Part shown: piece after piece, positions 54,415-64,000 of the stretch
Layout of the letters: every line of letters starts with the position of its first letter
How positions within the stretch are numbered: position 1 is the first letter of the stretch
Source of the DNA: Microglena sp. YARC
Taxonomy: Eukaryota > Chlorophyta > Chlorophyceae > Chlamydomonadales > Chlamydomonadaceae
Length of the DNA stretch: 64,000 nt
Reading direction: 5' to 3'
NCBI GenBank assembly: GCA_022414725.1
Contig: CM039462.1
Span: forward strand, 44,160,993-44,224,992
Notes under the pieces: model-generated
What the model was told of the DNA's origin: nothing
The model's database searches: none
What the model saw: the letters and a program-made list of their open reading frames with translations, nothing else
Position numbers and translations under genes: made by a program

Positions 54415-54602
54415 ACCTACTTAATGATAATGATAACGCCTGGTGGGCGTGGTAGTGAGGAAGCCCCGTCTTACGGCTGCTACTTTACCTGGACAAAGCT
54501 ACCATGGCGGTTGACAGCGACCGTGATCACTAAGGCACACCTGTCGGGATTCGAACCAGGCACCTTCCTCGTTCAAGGAGCTCAGCCATTGAGCCATTCG
54601 TT
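54415..54602 (-). mobile_element. tRNA-derived SINE
   Basis: On the minus strand the head (from 54602) has an A-box-like TGGCTCAATGGCTGAGC and, 40 bp on, a perfect B box GGTTCGAATCC. The anticodon stem-loop is not canonical (TCCTTGAACGAGGA), so it is not a working tRNA. The body runs on to about 54420, ending near TGATAATGATAA on the plus strand. Confidence 0.7.
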
Positions 54603-54730
54603 AAACGGGGATTTAAAACCTATATATATATATACATAATATATATATATGTATACATAATATATATATAGGCTTATAACCTGCCTATAGCCTGGTGAGG
54701 CTCCTAGCATCTTCCTTGCCTTGTCTGCAA

Positions 54731-54917
54731 CAGTGTACTACAAAGCGCGCGCGGCAGCGTTTTTACGCGCTGCCTCTTTGAGCCCTACTGCGCATTTCGT
54801 GCCGTTTTTTCAACCTACTGTGGGCGCAGTTTTTGCGCTTTTTGCACTGCAAAGCGCTGACCAATTTGACATGTGTGCGTTTAAGCGCTGACCAATTTGA
54901 CAAAATGTAGTACCCTG
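54731..54917. mobile_element. hAT-type MITE with GCGC-rich interior
   Basis: 187 bp, ends CAGTGTACTACAAAGCGC and CAAAATGTAGTACCCTG (inverted repeat CAG.GTACTACA), perfect 8 bp target duplication GTCTGCAA (54723-54730 and 54918-54925). The interior repeats GCGCTGACCAATTTGACA twice. Confidence 0.93.
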
Positions 54918-55089
54918 GTCTGCAACACGCCCATCTCAATGTTTAAGAGGGCCTATTTAGGTACTGATCTTGCTTGCAACAAAGAATGGTATAAATAAAG
55001 TACATTTGTAATGGTATTATCTCATACAACATGCTTGTTTGCTCGTTGAAATGTATAATAAAATTATCAATGTATTCTCTTATCGTCTG

Positions 55090-55210
55090 TAAAACAATTG
55101 TTTGGGGTTCAGTCCATCAATGCTTTTTATTTTTAGCCTTCCCATGATCCCGTCACGGTTTGGCTTTTCCATTTAGCCTGTATGGGCTACCCCTGGACTG
55201 GAACATACAT
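55090..55210 (+). repeat. Dispersed repeat family C, copy 2
   Basis: GTAAAACAATTGTTTGGGG to CTACCCCTGGACTGGAACATA; see 4139-4257 and 60109-60225. Confidence 0.75.
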
Positions 55211-55392
55211 ACATGTTCACGTGGGTCTAGCCTGAAGATCAAGATTAATAATAATTGTCACAGGGGTTTTCGGCCAGCTGTGGGCTGCATAACGTCAACC
55301 AATTGTTGAAAGTCCCCATGCGGGATACGTACCACGGCAACCAATAAACTTGAACTTGGTTACATGGCTTCAGTCAGCGATTTGGCTGCTCG

Positions 55393-58300
55393 CTATCAGC
55401 TTAGACACTTCAGAGAGTGGACAGATGCTTGCAGCGGTCAGACGCGCCAATCTATACACGGAGATGAGAATAACTTTACCAAGACTGGGGAACCCCCAAG
55501 GGGCACCAGCGGAGGAAAGGGGCGGCAGCCTGGAACCTAATCAGGGTACAGGCTAGACAGCGCGTGTCAGGAGAACCGGTGACGCAGCCAACAGGAAGCT
55601 GTCACCGTGTCATGAAGAATGACACAGTCTACGGGAAGCTGACACAGTACTGTCTGTACCGATAGTTCTAAGGAAGTACATAAGAAGTCACTAAGTCATG
55701 AAACGATTGAGTGAACCGCAATTGATGCTGATACTCCACCTATGACGCAGGTGACATACAATACTATTTCTCCACCTATGGTACAGGTGTCATAGAACTA
55801 TATGTAACAGAATTAAAAAAAAATCAAAGAACTCCGAAATCCGGGAGAACTTCAAATGAAACCCAAAGGGTTAGAGGAAGGAATGAAACAAGGCAAAAAC
55901 AAAATTTTGCCAAGCTAGAAAAAGATGAAAACCCGAATATCAAAGTTGGGTAACAACGGTAAAGAAAACCCAATCCGGGAATAGGAACCTAATGCTAAAC
56001 AATGATAACCAAAGAGACAGATGTAACCAGAAAAAAAATGACCCTAAGGGGAAGCGGTCATTCCGTGCATGCGGACAAACCGCCAGAACACAGCAGGATC
56101 AAGGGGCTTGGTGAAGGGGTCAGCACAGTTGTCCTTAGTGTTAACATAGGCAACCGCCAGTCTGCCATCCTCCACCAACTCCTTGATATAGTGATGAATC
56201 ACATCAATGTGCTTGCTGCGAGGAATCAGCTGCCAGTCATTGGCCCAACTCAGAGACCCTAGGTTGTCACCCCAAATGGTGACAGTGGTACATGGCAAAC
56301 CCAGATCAGCCCTCAACTTCTTCAACCATTGTACCTCCCTGGCAGTCTGAGCCAGGGCCTGATACTCAGCCTCACTAGAGCTAATGGCAACAGTAGGTTG
56401 CCTCTTGCTCATCCAGTTCACAAGACACCCTCCAGCAAGCACAGCGTAGCCAGTCTGAGACCTCCTGTCAGACCCATCATCAGCAAAGGATAAGTCACTA
56501 AAGACAGTAAAAGAGAACTCAGGGCTGTGGGTGTAAGTGAGGCCCAGGTGAGAATGAGACCTCAAATACAAGAGCAAGCGCTTGGCTGCCCCCCAGAGGG
56601 GGACAGTAGGGTGAGCAGAAAAACTGGACAGGTAGCTGACAGCAAAAGAAATATCAGGCCTGGTGCAGGTAGCCAGGTATAGCAAAGCACCTACAAGAGA
56701 GAGGTACTGGCTATTAGAGGGCAGGGGGTCTCCAGGGGGGTCAGTGATAGTGCACTTGGCCATGGGGGCAGAGAACTTGGGCTTGGCTGCATCGGTGAGA
56801 CCAAACTGCTCCACCAGATCAACAATGCAGGAGTGCTGGGAGAGGTTGATCTGAACACACCTGCCATCAGAGTCAAGTGTAACATGCATGTCCAATGTGA
56901 GGAACTGGACAGGTACAACCAACTCCTTGACCTCCCAGCCAGCAGCCTCCATAGCCTTGATCAGCAATGCATACAAAGCAAGATCATCAAAAGCACAGAT
57001 AAAATCATCAACATAGGTCAGAACATAGCTCCACCCACCAAAAGAATCCCTTCTAAAATACAGAGCTGGTTCTGCCTTGCACTTAGTAAACCCATGTGCA
57101 ATCAAAACCTGCTTGAATTCCATGCTCCAAGCCCTGGGTGCCTGCTTCAAACCATAAAGGGACTTGATCAGTTTGCACACAAGGGGAACACCATGAGGAC
57201 CAAGTACCTTGAAGCCCTCAGGCTGGTGGCAGTACAAGTCAAGCCCAGGTTCCAAGGTTGTATTCAGAAATGCAGTCTTGATATCCAGCTGCCGAACAAA
57301 CATTTTTCTATGAGTGTTGGCAGCAAGGAGAACCCTAAGCCCAGCCTAAGAAGAGACGGGGGCATATACATCATGAAAATCCAGCCCAGGACGCTGCAGA
57401 AAACCTCGTACCACAAAACGTGCTTTAAAGCGCACAGAACCATCAACCCCCATCTTCTTCACAAATAACCACCTGCCAGATAGGACCCTCTGCTTAGGAG
57501 GTTGAGGAGTCAGTGCCCATGTGCCATGTGCATGCAAAGACTCCATCTCATCCTTCATAGCCAGTAACCATTGATCCCTGTCAGGGTTAGAGGGGTGCAT
57601 AGCAGCTTTATAAGACAGTTCAGAAGAGGTAGAGATATATGCTCCCACGTAAAAGCAGTTAACCCCTACATGAGCAGCATGTGTATCAGCAGTATCAGCA
57701 GTATCAGGCAGTAAACCCCCCAGTGCAGCACTACTGCCTGGTTGAACAGGGTCGGCATTCTTTGCCTCTAATTCAATTAAACCTGGGTCGACCGGAACGC
57801 CCCGGCCATACGCAGTATCAGAGCCAGACCACCACTCCAGATCATCACTCACGCTTTCCGTGACGGCTAGATCATCGCGAAGCCTAGTCCGGTATAAACC
57901 ACCAGGGACGACAAGAATACTCAATGATCTGGGACTGAACATCACAGAGAGTCATTAGAACGTCCTCATTCTCAGGAGAGAGGCAGCGGACAGTATGAGA
58001 AGGAACAGGAAAGTTGGGGGAATGACTGGGGGGGTTGGCTTCCACGATGGCGGAAGGAGACTCTTCTCCGGCAGCAGAGGCCGCTGGCGCGCGCACATCA
58101 AGCCAATCGTTGGGGACCTTCGACTCCTCAGGAAGGACGTGGTCGCAGACATTGCTCACAATGACATGGCGCATACCGCGCGACCAAGAAATACCATTTT
58201 GAAGGTGGAGTTTCTCGAAGCCGGCGGGAGGCCCTCGCGGAAGTTGCATTGAATAAAGCAGTGGGTAGAATGAAGGACCGTATAACCTATCAGCTTAGAC

Positions 58301-58627
58301 ACTTCAGAGAGTGGACAGATGCTTGCAGCGGTCAGACGCGCCAATCTATACACGGAGATGAGAATAACTTTACCAAGACTGGGGAACCCCCAAGGGGCAC
58401 CAGCGGAGGAAAGGGGCGGCAGCCTGGAACCTAATCAGGGTACAGGCTAGACAGCGCGTGTCAGGAGAACCGGTGACGCAGCCAACAGGAAGCTGTCACC
58501 GTGTCATGAAGAATGACACAGTCTACGGGAAGCTGACACAGTACTGTCTGTACCGATAGTTCTTAGGAAGTACATAAGAAGTCACTAAGTCATAAAACTG
58601 AGTGAACCGCAATTGATGCTGATACTC
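55393..58627 (-). mobile_element. copia-3: internally deleted Ty1/copia element
   Basis: Direct repeats of about 340 bp at 55393-55732 and 58287-58623 are nearly identical and bracket a minus-strand copia pol remnant. Repeat ends are CTATCAGC and GCTGAT(ACTC), so the inverted tip is ATCAGC/GCTGAT rather than TG/CA. Flanks GCTCG / ACTCG give a possible 5 bp duplication (4 of 5). Gag, protease and most of integrase are missing; coding begins 38 bp inside the 5' repeat. LTR identity suggests the deletion derivative moved or arose recently. Confidence 0.75.
56044..58249 (-). pseudogene. copia-3 integrase tail, reverse transcriptase and RNase H
   Basis: The integrase C-terminal tail (RGPPAGFEKLHLQNGISW) at 58249 changes frame near 57900, then RT: DQWLLAMKDEMESLHAHGTW and FKARFVVRGFLQRPGLDFH. 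An in-frame TAG near 57345 (VYAPVSS*AGLRVLL) precedes an intact 419-codon stretch: RQLDIKTAFLNTTLEPGLDL, KSLYGLKQAPRAWS, the catalytic LTYVDDFICAF, RPDISFAVSYLSSFSAHP, RNase H GYAVLAGGCLVNWMSKRQP, SSSEAEYQALAQTAREVQW and DPFTKPLDPAVFW. Confidence 0.92.
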
Positions 58628-58699
58628 GCCGTCTTTGGTAGTAAAAATTATTTAACAGAAAAATGCAATCGTAACAGGAGTAAAAAAGCTCAATACGGC

Positions 58700-59637
58700 A
58701 TGCCCCAAAAACCTGAGGACGTCTGACCCCCCCCCCCCCCCCCCCCCTATGAATTTGCGGGCTCTGAAAATGGCTCACATAATATCGTCCTCGGATTTGC
58801 AGTGCCTGCGTGATGGTCAAAAATCAGTTTAGGGTTAAGGGTTCGAATGTGCCTAGTGTGCTGCCTCGTTGCTTATACTTTGATAGTTTTTGATGGTTTT
58901 ATCGGGGACACCTATCCCTAAAAAACCTGAAGGGGGCTGACCCCCACACACACCCCACCCCACCCCCCACCCCATCCCCCCTTATATAGAAATCGAAATA
59001 CCTCTTTTTTGAAAGACTTAGTTATGGATTCTGGGGGGTTACAATATGGCGCACATAATAGCAACCTCGGAATTCCCACACAGGACAGGGGCCATACCAC
59101 CCGTACTCACCCATTTACCCACCCACTGACCCACTCACCCATTAATTCACCCAGCCTCCCACCCCATTCACCCACCCACCCACCCACCCAAGGGGTAGAT
59201 ACGTATTGTACGAGTTCCAAAGTGGTGCCAATGGACTGCCCTTGCCAAGGCCCACTCATGGGTGGTCTCAAAATGTCATTTGGAGGTCTGAGTAAAAAGT
59301 TAGAAAAAAAAACCTGAGGAGGGCCGCCCCCCCCCCCCCCCCCCCCCCCCTAAATGAGGTGATCAGAATGAACCTGGAAAATGTCTCATAATATCGCCAT
59401 AATACATGCCATTACAGCCCCATTATCAGAAAAAATCGATCGGGAGAAGGAAATATTTGGTGGCCTTGACACCTCCTGGTTTTATTTACTTATTATTACG
59501 ATCAGGAATTCAGGAGGTAGCATCCTCTACGAAAAGTTGATGGATGCCGATCGATTTATTCTGAGTATAGGATGTAAATTATATGACAACAATCTGAAAA
59601 AGTGCTCAATAAATCGCAAATAATTATGAGCACCTCA

Positions 59638-59678
<41 letters not shown>

Positions 59679-59820
59679 CCTTCATTTGTTTTTGTTTTTT
59701 TGCTAACTTTTTACCCAGACCTCCAAATGACATTCTGAGATCTCCCATGAGTAGGTCTTGGTAAGGGTAGTCTATTGGCACTACTTTGGACCTCGTGCAA
59801 TAAGAATCCCCCCCCCCCCC
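58700..59820. repeat. Cluster of family D repeats with poly-C/poly-G cores, partly inverted
   Basis: Direct blocks at 58700-58800, 58915-59090 and 59200-59450, and an inverted block at 59625-59815. The last two form arms of an inverted pair (CCAAAGTGGTGCCAATGGAC against the reverse of GTCTATTGGCACTACTTTGG) around a 200 bp centre. C or G runs at 58729-58747, 59328-59350, 59641-59675 and 59807-59821. Confidence 0.8.
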
Positions 59821-60108
59821 CACCCCCCACACACACACACTGGTCGAGAGGTGGTACCAACTGGTCTGTGGGACCTACAGACCAAGGAGTTAGAGTTCAT
59901 AGGGAAGCTTGTCAAGCAGCTGCAGTCAGCCATATGACCTGGAGGGGCAGTGGCCAGACAGACCGCAAGGGGCAGTGTAGCAGAACTTTTGCTAAATCGT
60001 GATAACAAACCGACCATGTGTACCGTTTTGTTGTTAAAGTGCGTATAGGAGTGTGTGCTGGTTATGATTTACTTACATATATTTCTGGCCGCCTCCGGGG
60101 ACGGCAAT

Positions 60109-60225
60109 GTAAAACGATTGTTTCGGGTTCAGTTCACCAATGCTTTTTCTTTTTAGGCCCTTCCTATCACGGTTGGGCAAGTCCTTTTAGCCTATTTGCC
60201 CCCCCATGGATTGTGATACACTGAG
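60109..60225 (+). repeat. Dispersed repeat family C, copy 3
   Basis: GTAAAACGATTGTTTCGGG, TTCAGTTCACCAATGCTTTT, CAAGTCCTTTTAGCCTATTT; third relative of 4139-4257. Confidence 0.75.
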
Positions 60226-60239
60226 TTGATAAGCCGTTC

Positions 60240-60420
60240 CAACACACGATTATAAAGATTACAAGGGGCTCATGTCCTAGCAGTGAAACAACACCGCCAA
60301 AAGGCTGGACTTGAGAGACCACCGGCCGTCTTTCAGCAGCAGGGCTCGAACTCCTGTTGTCGATGCCTGAACGACAGGGTCTGGACCATACCGCCCTCCA
60401 GACCTTAATACCACGTCCCA
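60240..60420 (-). mobile_element. Possible tRNA-derived SINE
   Basis: Minus strand has a B-box-like GGAGTTCGAGCCCTG about 40 bp after GGTATGGTCCAGACC, which is a poor A box. Weaker than the SINE at 54415-54602. Confidence 0.4.
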
Positions 60421-60439
60421 CCATTACTTTTGTCATTTT

Positions 60440-61200
60440 GGGTTGCGCTTTTGACCCAACTACGTAACTTTTTGTTACGCTTTTTTATTTGCATTTTCGT
60501 ACGCTTATTGGAGGTTACCTGCTGGACCAGGTTTTGAGGTGTATGTTGCCCAAACCCTCACTGTTATAAAACTGTCCAGCTACCCCGGGGCTGTTCAGTC
60601 TTATCTGATATAATTCGCATTATTTTTTGCTGAGTATGTAACAATTTCCTCTCTTGAAAACTACTAAACTGCCTCCTTTTGGGTTGCGCTTTTGACTCAA
60701 CTGAAAAAGGAAATCTGCGCGCTGCGCCCACAGGGAGTTCAACAAATTGCGACAGTCGCGCAGTCGGGCTCCAAAACCTTGCCCGCTAGAGCACAATAGT
60801 GTGCGTCGTGTGGTACCCTGGTGATATCTGGGGGGCGGCCCGTCTGGGTACGCTCCATTGTCCAGCCAGCCAGTCAGTCAGTCAGTCAGTCTAAGCAGGT
60901 CCAGGCTGTACAATTTGGATTTTTTTCTTTTCTAACCGCCACTGCTGTCGCCAACAACCCCATTAATTGAGGGCCGAGCAGTCATCTACGTACTACATCT
61001 CACCATCCTCTTATCTAAGACCATTCTAAGGCCATTCTACAATAAGAAAATTCATGCCACAGCACACATGCAGCTTCTCCAAGGTCATTCTACAAGTTCA
61101 GTGTCACGTCTTCTTACGGGTTTCTAATATCGTAATATGCTGTTAGTATATGGGATAGCTGTCATGTCATCCTTTCACAACACTAAAAAAAAAAAAAAAT
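60440..61200. other. No gene seen
   Basis: Contains the words TTTTGGGTTGCGCTTTTGAC twice (60434 and 60675 region) and an A run at 61185-61199, but no supported feature. Confidence 0.4.
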
Positions 61201-61230
61201 GTTAGAACTAACAGTAACCTCTGTTTGCTC

Positions 61231-62250
61231 GCCCCCCCCCCCCCCCCCCCTTACCCACCCCACCCACCCGAACACCTGTACCTGTAGTGCCAACTCCGCC
61301 CTCCCTGTACTTTCGGCCCAGCATGATTCCTTTCCCTTTTCATCTCTTTGGCCAACGAAAGCCTTTAACTTTGCCTTCACTCGCATCTTCCAACTACAAT
61401 TGCTTCCTTCCAGCATCAAAGAACCTCGAATCTATTTACAATGAGGACCGCGATGGCACGCCCCATGTCAAAAAGCACGACGGTAGGTTTTCGTCATGCC
61501 TGTCTACCCAAAACGCCGCCGATCGTTCAGCTTCGTTAGGAATCCTGGGATCACGAGCCTTCAGGCCAGAGCCGTGTAGGCTCGAGGCGGGAGCACAGAA
61601 TTTCAGATCAATTTCGACTTGGGAGTTGGGGGCTCCGGACGGGTGCAATCATAGACGCATGCATATTTCCATCTCCACCCTCGGACCAAACCCACCTCAA
61701 TTATCCGATGCTACCTTGAGAGGTGGATCGCTCATGCATGCATTCATTATTAACCACCCCTCATCCACCTCTAGCCCCCCCCCCCCCTCACGACCACCAC
61801 CACCACACCCCACACCCACTACCACCCCCACCCTAACAACAACACTACCACCCCCACTACCACCCCCAATACCACCACCACCACCACCACCACCACTACC
61901 ATCACCATCACCCCTTCCCCCCCCCACACCCCCACCAACAATACAACCGCCACCAACCCCAATACCACCACCACCACCACCCCAGCAACACCCAACCCCC
62001 ACCAACAATACCCCCACCCCCACCCCTAGCTCCACCCCACCCCCACCAGCAATACCACCACCACCACCCCGCACCACCCCACCCCACCAACAATACCACC
62101 ACCACTACCGCAGGTCTGCTCCCGCCGTGGCACTGTTGCCTCCAGGCCCCTTTCTCTGGCAGGTATGTTGATCCGTCGACGCTGCCTCATGTGCATTTGT
62201 TGTTGTTGTTGTTGTTGTGGTGGTGGTGGTGGTGGTTGTTGTTGTTGCAG
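61231..62250 (+). repeat. Poly-C, (CCA)n and (TTG/TGG)n tracts
   Basis: C run at 61231-61250; 61788-62105 is degenerate CCA/CCACCC; 62195-62250 is TTG then TGG repeats. The long Pro/Thr-rich ORF across 61287-62171 is mostly the microsatellite and is not treated as a gene by itself. Confidence 0.85.
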
Positions 62251-62361
62251 GAGAGCGCAACAAAAAAAGTGCCAGGATGGGGGCTAACAAGATGGAGCCG
62301 GGGAGGGGAGGGCTGGATTTCAACCTTGGCACAAAAAATCTGCTTTGGTTGTTTACAAAAT
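62113..62361 (+). CDS. Candidate terminal exons of an unknown gene
   Basis: A 51 nt segment 62114-62164 bounded by CCGCAG and CAG|GTATGT, then a second acceptor TTGCAG at 62250 and an open stretch to a stop near 62361. Spliced in one phase it would read LAGERNKKSARMGANKMEPG and end TKNLLWLFTK; another phase gives PPGPFLWQ|ESATKKVPG. Both introns would be microsatellite. No family recognised. Confidence 0.25.
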
Positions 62362-62399
62362 AATTCTTATAGCTAAGCCGGTTGGATGTATAGATCTGG

Positions 62400-63860
62400 T
62401 TTGATATTCCGTAATTTTCGTGATTTGGAATTCACCGGGCTAAGGAGGACCATAGGAAGGATTGTGTTTTTGTAATTCTGAAGGGAAGGGATGGGAAGAT
62501 TTGTGGCTTTTAATGCTTCTTTCTATCAGGGGAGGAGTTGAGGAAGTTTTTTCTAGACCCTATGCGGCCATCTGCTTTTTCTTTAATTTGCCCCCCATCC
62601 CACCCCACCCCACCCCACCCCCAAAGCTTGCGAGGCCCATATCTCCTCCATTAATTAGAACGAGGGGGTCAAAGTAGGGTGTTTTGTGATCCTCTGGACG
62701 AGCGCTTTCTAATGTTTGGTCTTCCTTGTGGATTTATGGGAAGTTGGGCAAAGTTGTCAAGCAAACCCCCTTTCCTAGCTAGCTTCTGAGCTGACCTAGC
62801 AAGTCCTTGGTGTTCAAGAATTGGAAGATGGTTCTATGGCGACCCTCTATACCCAAAACTTCTTGGGTGTATAGAGGGTACTTCTTGGGTGTCTACAGTT
62901 GAAGATTGCTATCGGGCGCTCGGCATAGTTGCGTTGAATTTTGCTTATGCGCTATATTGTTTTTATAAAGTACCCTCCATACACCCAAGAAGTTTGGGGT
63001 GGAAATATTGAGTTTCTGGTTTTGCCCAACTTTCACACTTGAAGGCCTGGAACCTGTGAAGGTCACTTCTCTAACTCTACCTTGACACGTTGACTCAATG
63101 TTACAAACGAACACGGATTTGGACAGTTCTGTTCGAGACGCTTTCGGTGGTCACCTTATCTTTGTCAGATTCCGCATGGCGAGGAAATTGCGAAGATTGT
63201 TCCGAAACCGGCCCGCCCCATCCCTTTTTTTAGGGGGGGGGGGGGGGGGGACATCTACCACTTCCAAATGTTGATTTCGCTTTTTCTGGGTGGTTTCGGG
63301 GCTAACGGCCCCTGCAGGTCCCTGATTGAGCATGCGATATACGAGCAACTTAGCTAAGGTATCTCCTTCTTTTCGCCTCACCCTCACACCATCCCTGTCA
63401 TCCTCACGCCATCCCTGTTGCTCTTTGGACTATATCGTCTCCCCTGTTGTAAAGTTGCGATCTACCTATTTTTACAATCTGTAATTAATCCCGTCTGAAT
63501 GTTTACTGTATTTACAGCATTTACTCATTATACTGCATTTAATTCATTTTGCAAAAAACGTCCTTGTACACAAGGAACACATGTTGACAATAGTGGACTT
63601 GTTTGACTGAATGTGCATCAGTGCATCACAGCCCCCACTGACTGCTAGGCTTCCTCAGAATAGTAGTAGAATAGATTTGTTCGCGTTTACATTTACCTGG
63701 TAACGTTCGTTGTTTACTGCCAAAGACGGCGAGCAGCCAAATTGCTGGCTGAAGCTTTGTAACCAAGTACAAGATGAAGTTCAAGTTCAAGAATGTGCAT
63801 CACAGCCCCACCAGACTGCTAGGCTTCAATTCATTATACTGCAATTCTGTTTGTGTACAT
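62400..63860. other. No gene seen; small inverted repeats
   Basis: 62842-62880 is a hairpin (ACCCTCTATACCCAA against TTGGGTGTATAGAGGGT), and the same word returns inverted at 62970-63000 (CCATACACCCAAGAAGT), giving a possible 150 bp inverted-repeat element. G run at 63232-63251. Nothing coding is supported. Confidence 0.45.
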
Positions 63861-63867
63861 ATTTATG

Positions 63868-64000
63868 CAGGGAACGGCAATATGATATCATATGATATCA
63901 TGTCATCATATGATATCAAATGATGCTGGCAGTCTGACTAGGCCAAAGTTACCGTATATATACAATATCATATGATGCAATCTGTATGATATCATACTCG
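63868..64000. mobile_element. hAT-type MITE, TATGATATCATA subfamily, copy 4 (cut by window edge)
   Basis: Begins CAGGGAACGGCAATATGA, same orientation as copy 2, with the core GGCAGTCTGACTAGGCCA. The right end lies beyond the window. Confidence 0.85.

Noticed and set aside
54415..54602. tRNA gene
   Set aside because: A and B boxes are good but the anticodon arm and acceptor stem do not pair properly; better explained as a tRNA-derived SINE.
61287..62171. 294-codon Pro/Thr-rich protein
   Set aside because: Second half is a CCA microsatellite, first half shows no domain; only the short spliced candidates at 62.1-62.4 kb were kept, at low confidence.

Overview
The window looks like nuclear DNA of a chlorophycean green alga (order Chlamydomonadales). 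The main evidence is a pherophorin-type, hydroxyproline-rich extracellular matrix glycoprotein gene. Intron-rich host genes with GT-AG junctions and LTR retrotransposons of the copia and chromovirus types agree with this. By eye the coding GC is moderate rather than the very high GC of Chlamydomonas or Volvox, and introns are long and full of microsatellites. A Dunaliella-like species would fit, but that is inference. All exon models below were built by eye from splice signals, reading phase and remembered family motifs; no search was run.

Layout. 0.3-6.9 kb (minus): pherophorin-like gene, cut by the left window edge at its 3' end and with its 5' end not found. 10.5-14.5 kb (minus): a complete four-exon DUF2358 gene, probably plastid-targeted. 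16.6-33.4 kb: a decayed autonomous copia element (copia-1, plus strand). It is split by a 10 kb chromovirus (Ty3/gypsy, minus strand) with a perfect 5 bp target duplication, and its right LTR carries two further DNA transposons. 34.4-39.2 kb: a non-autonomous relative of copia-1 (copia-2) with two Gag-like ORFs, no polymerase and a protease-like motif lacking the catalytic residues. 39.3-43 kb: dispersed repeats and small hAT-type elements. 45.4-53.2 kb (plus): an ankyrin and multi-membrane-span gene resembling the C-terminal half of large SBP-box proteins (SPL1/SPL12/CRR1 type). 55.4-58.6 kb (minus): an internally deleted third copia element. The rest is SINE-like, MITE, homopolymer and minisatellite sequence with a few unassigned exon candidates.

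Two themes run through the window. First, exon edges with their splice sites have been tandemly duplicated in all three host genes. One exon of the SBP-like gene has seven upstream decoy copies, another has three copies, the ankyrin exon has two upstream copies, the DUF2358 last exon has two, and the pherophorin exons have copies on both sides. One intron ends in a tandem array of complete 3' splice-site modules. Second, there is a large set of non-autonomous hAT-like elements with 8 bp target duplications, several of them perfect, including a subfamily built from the palindromic unit TATGATATCATA.
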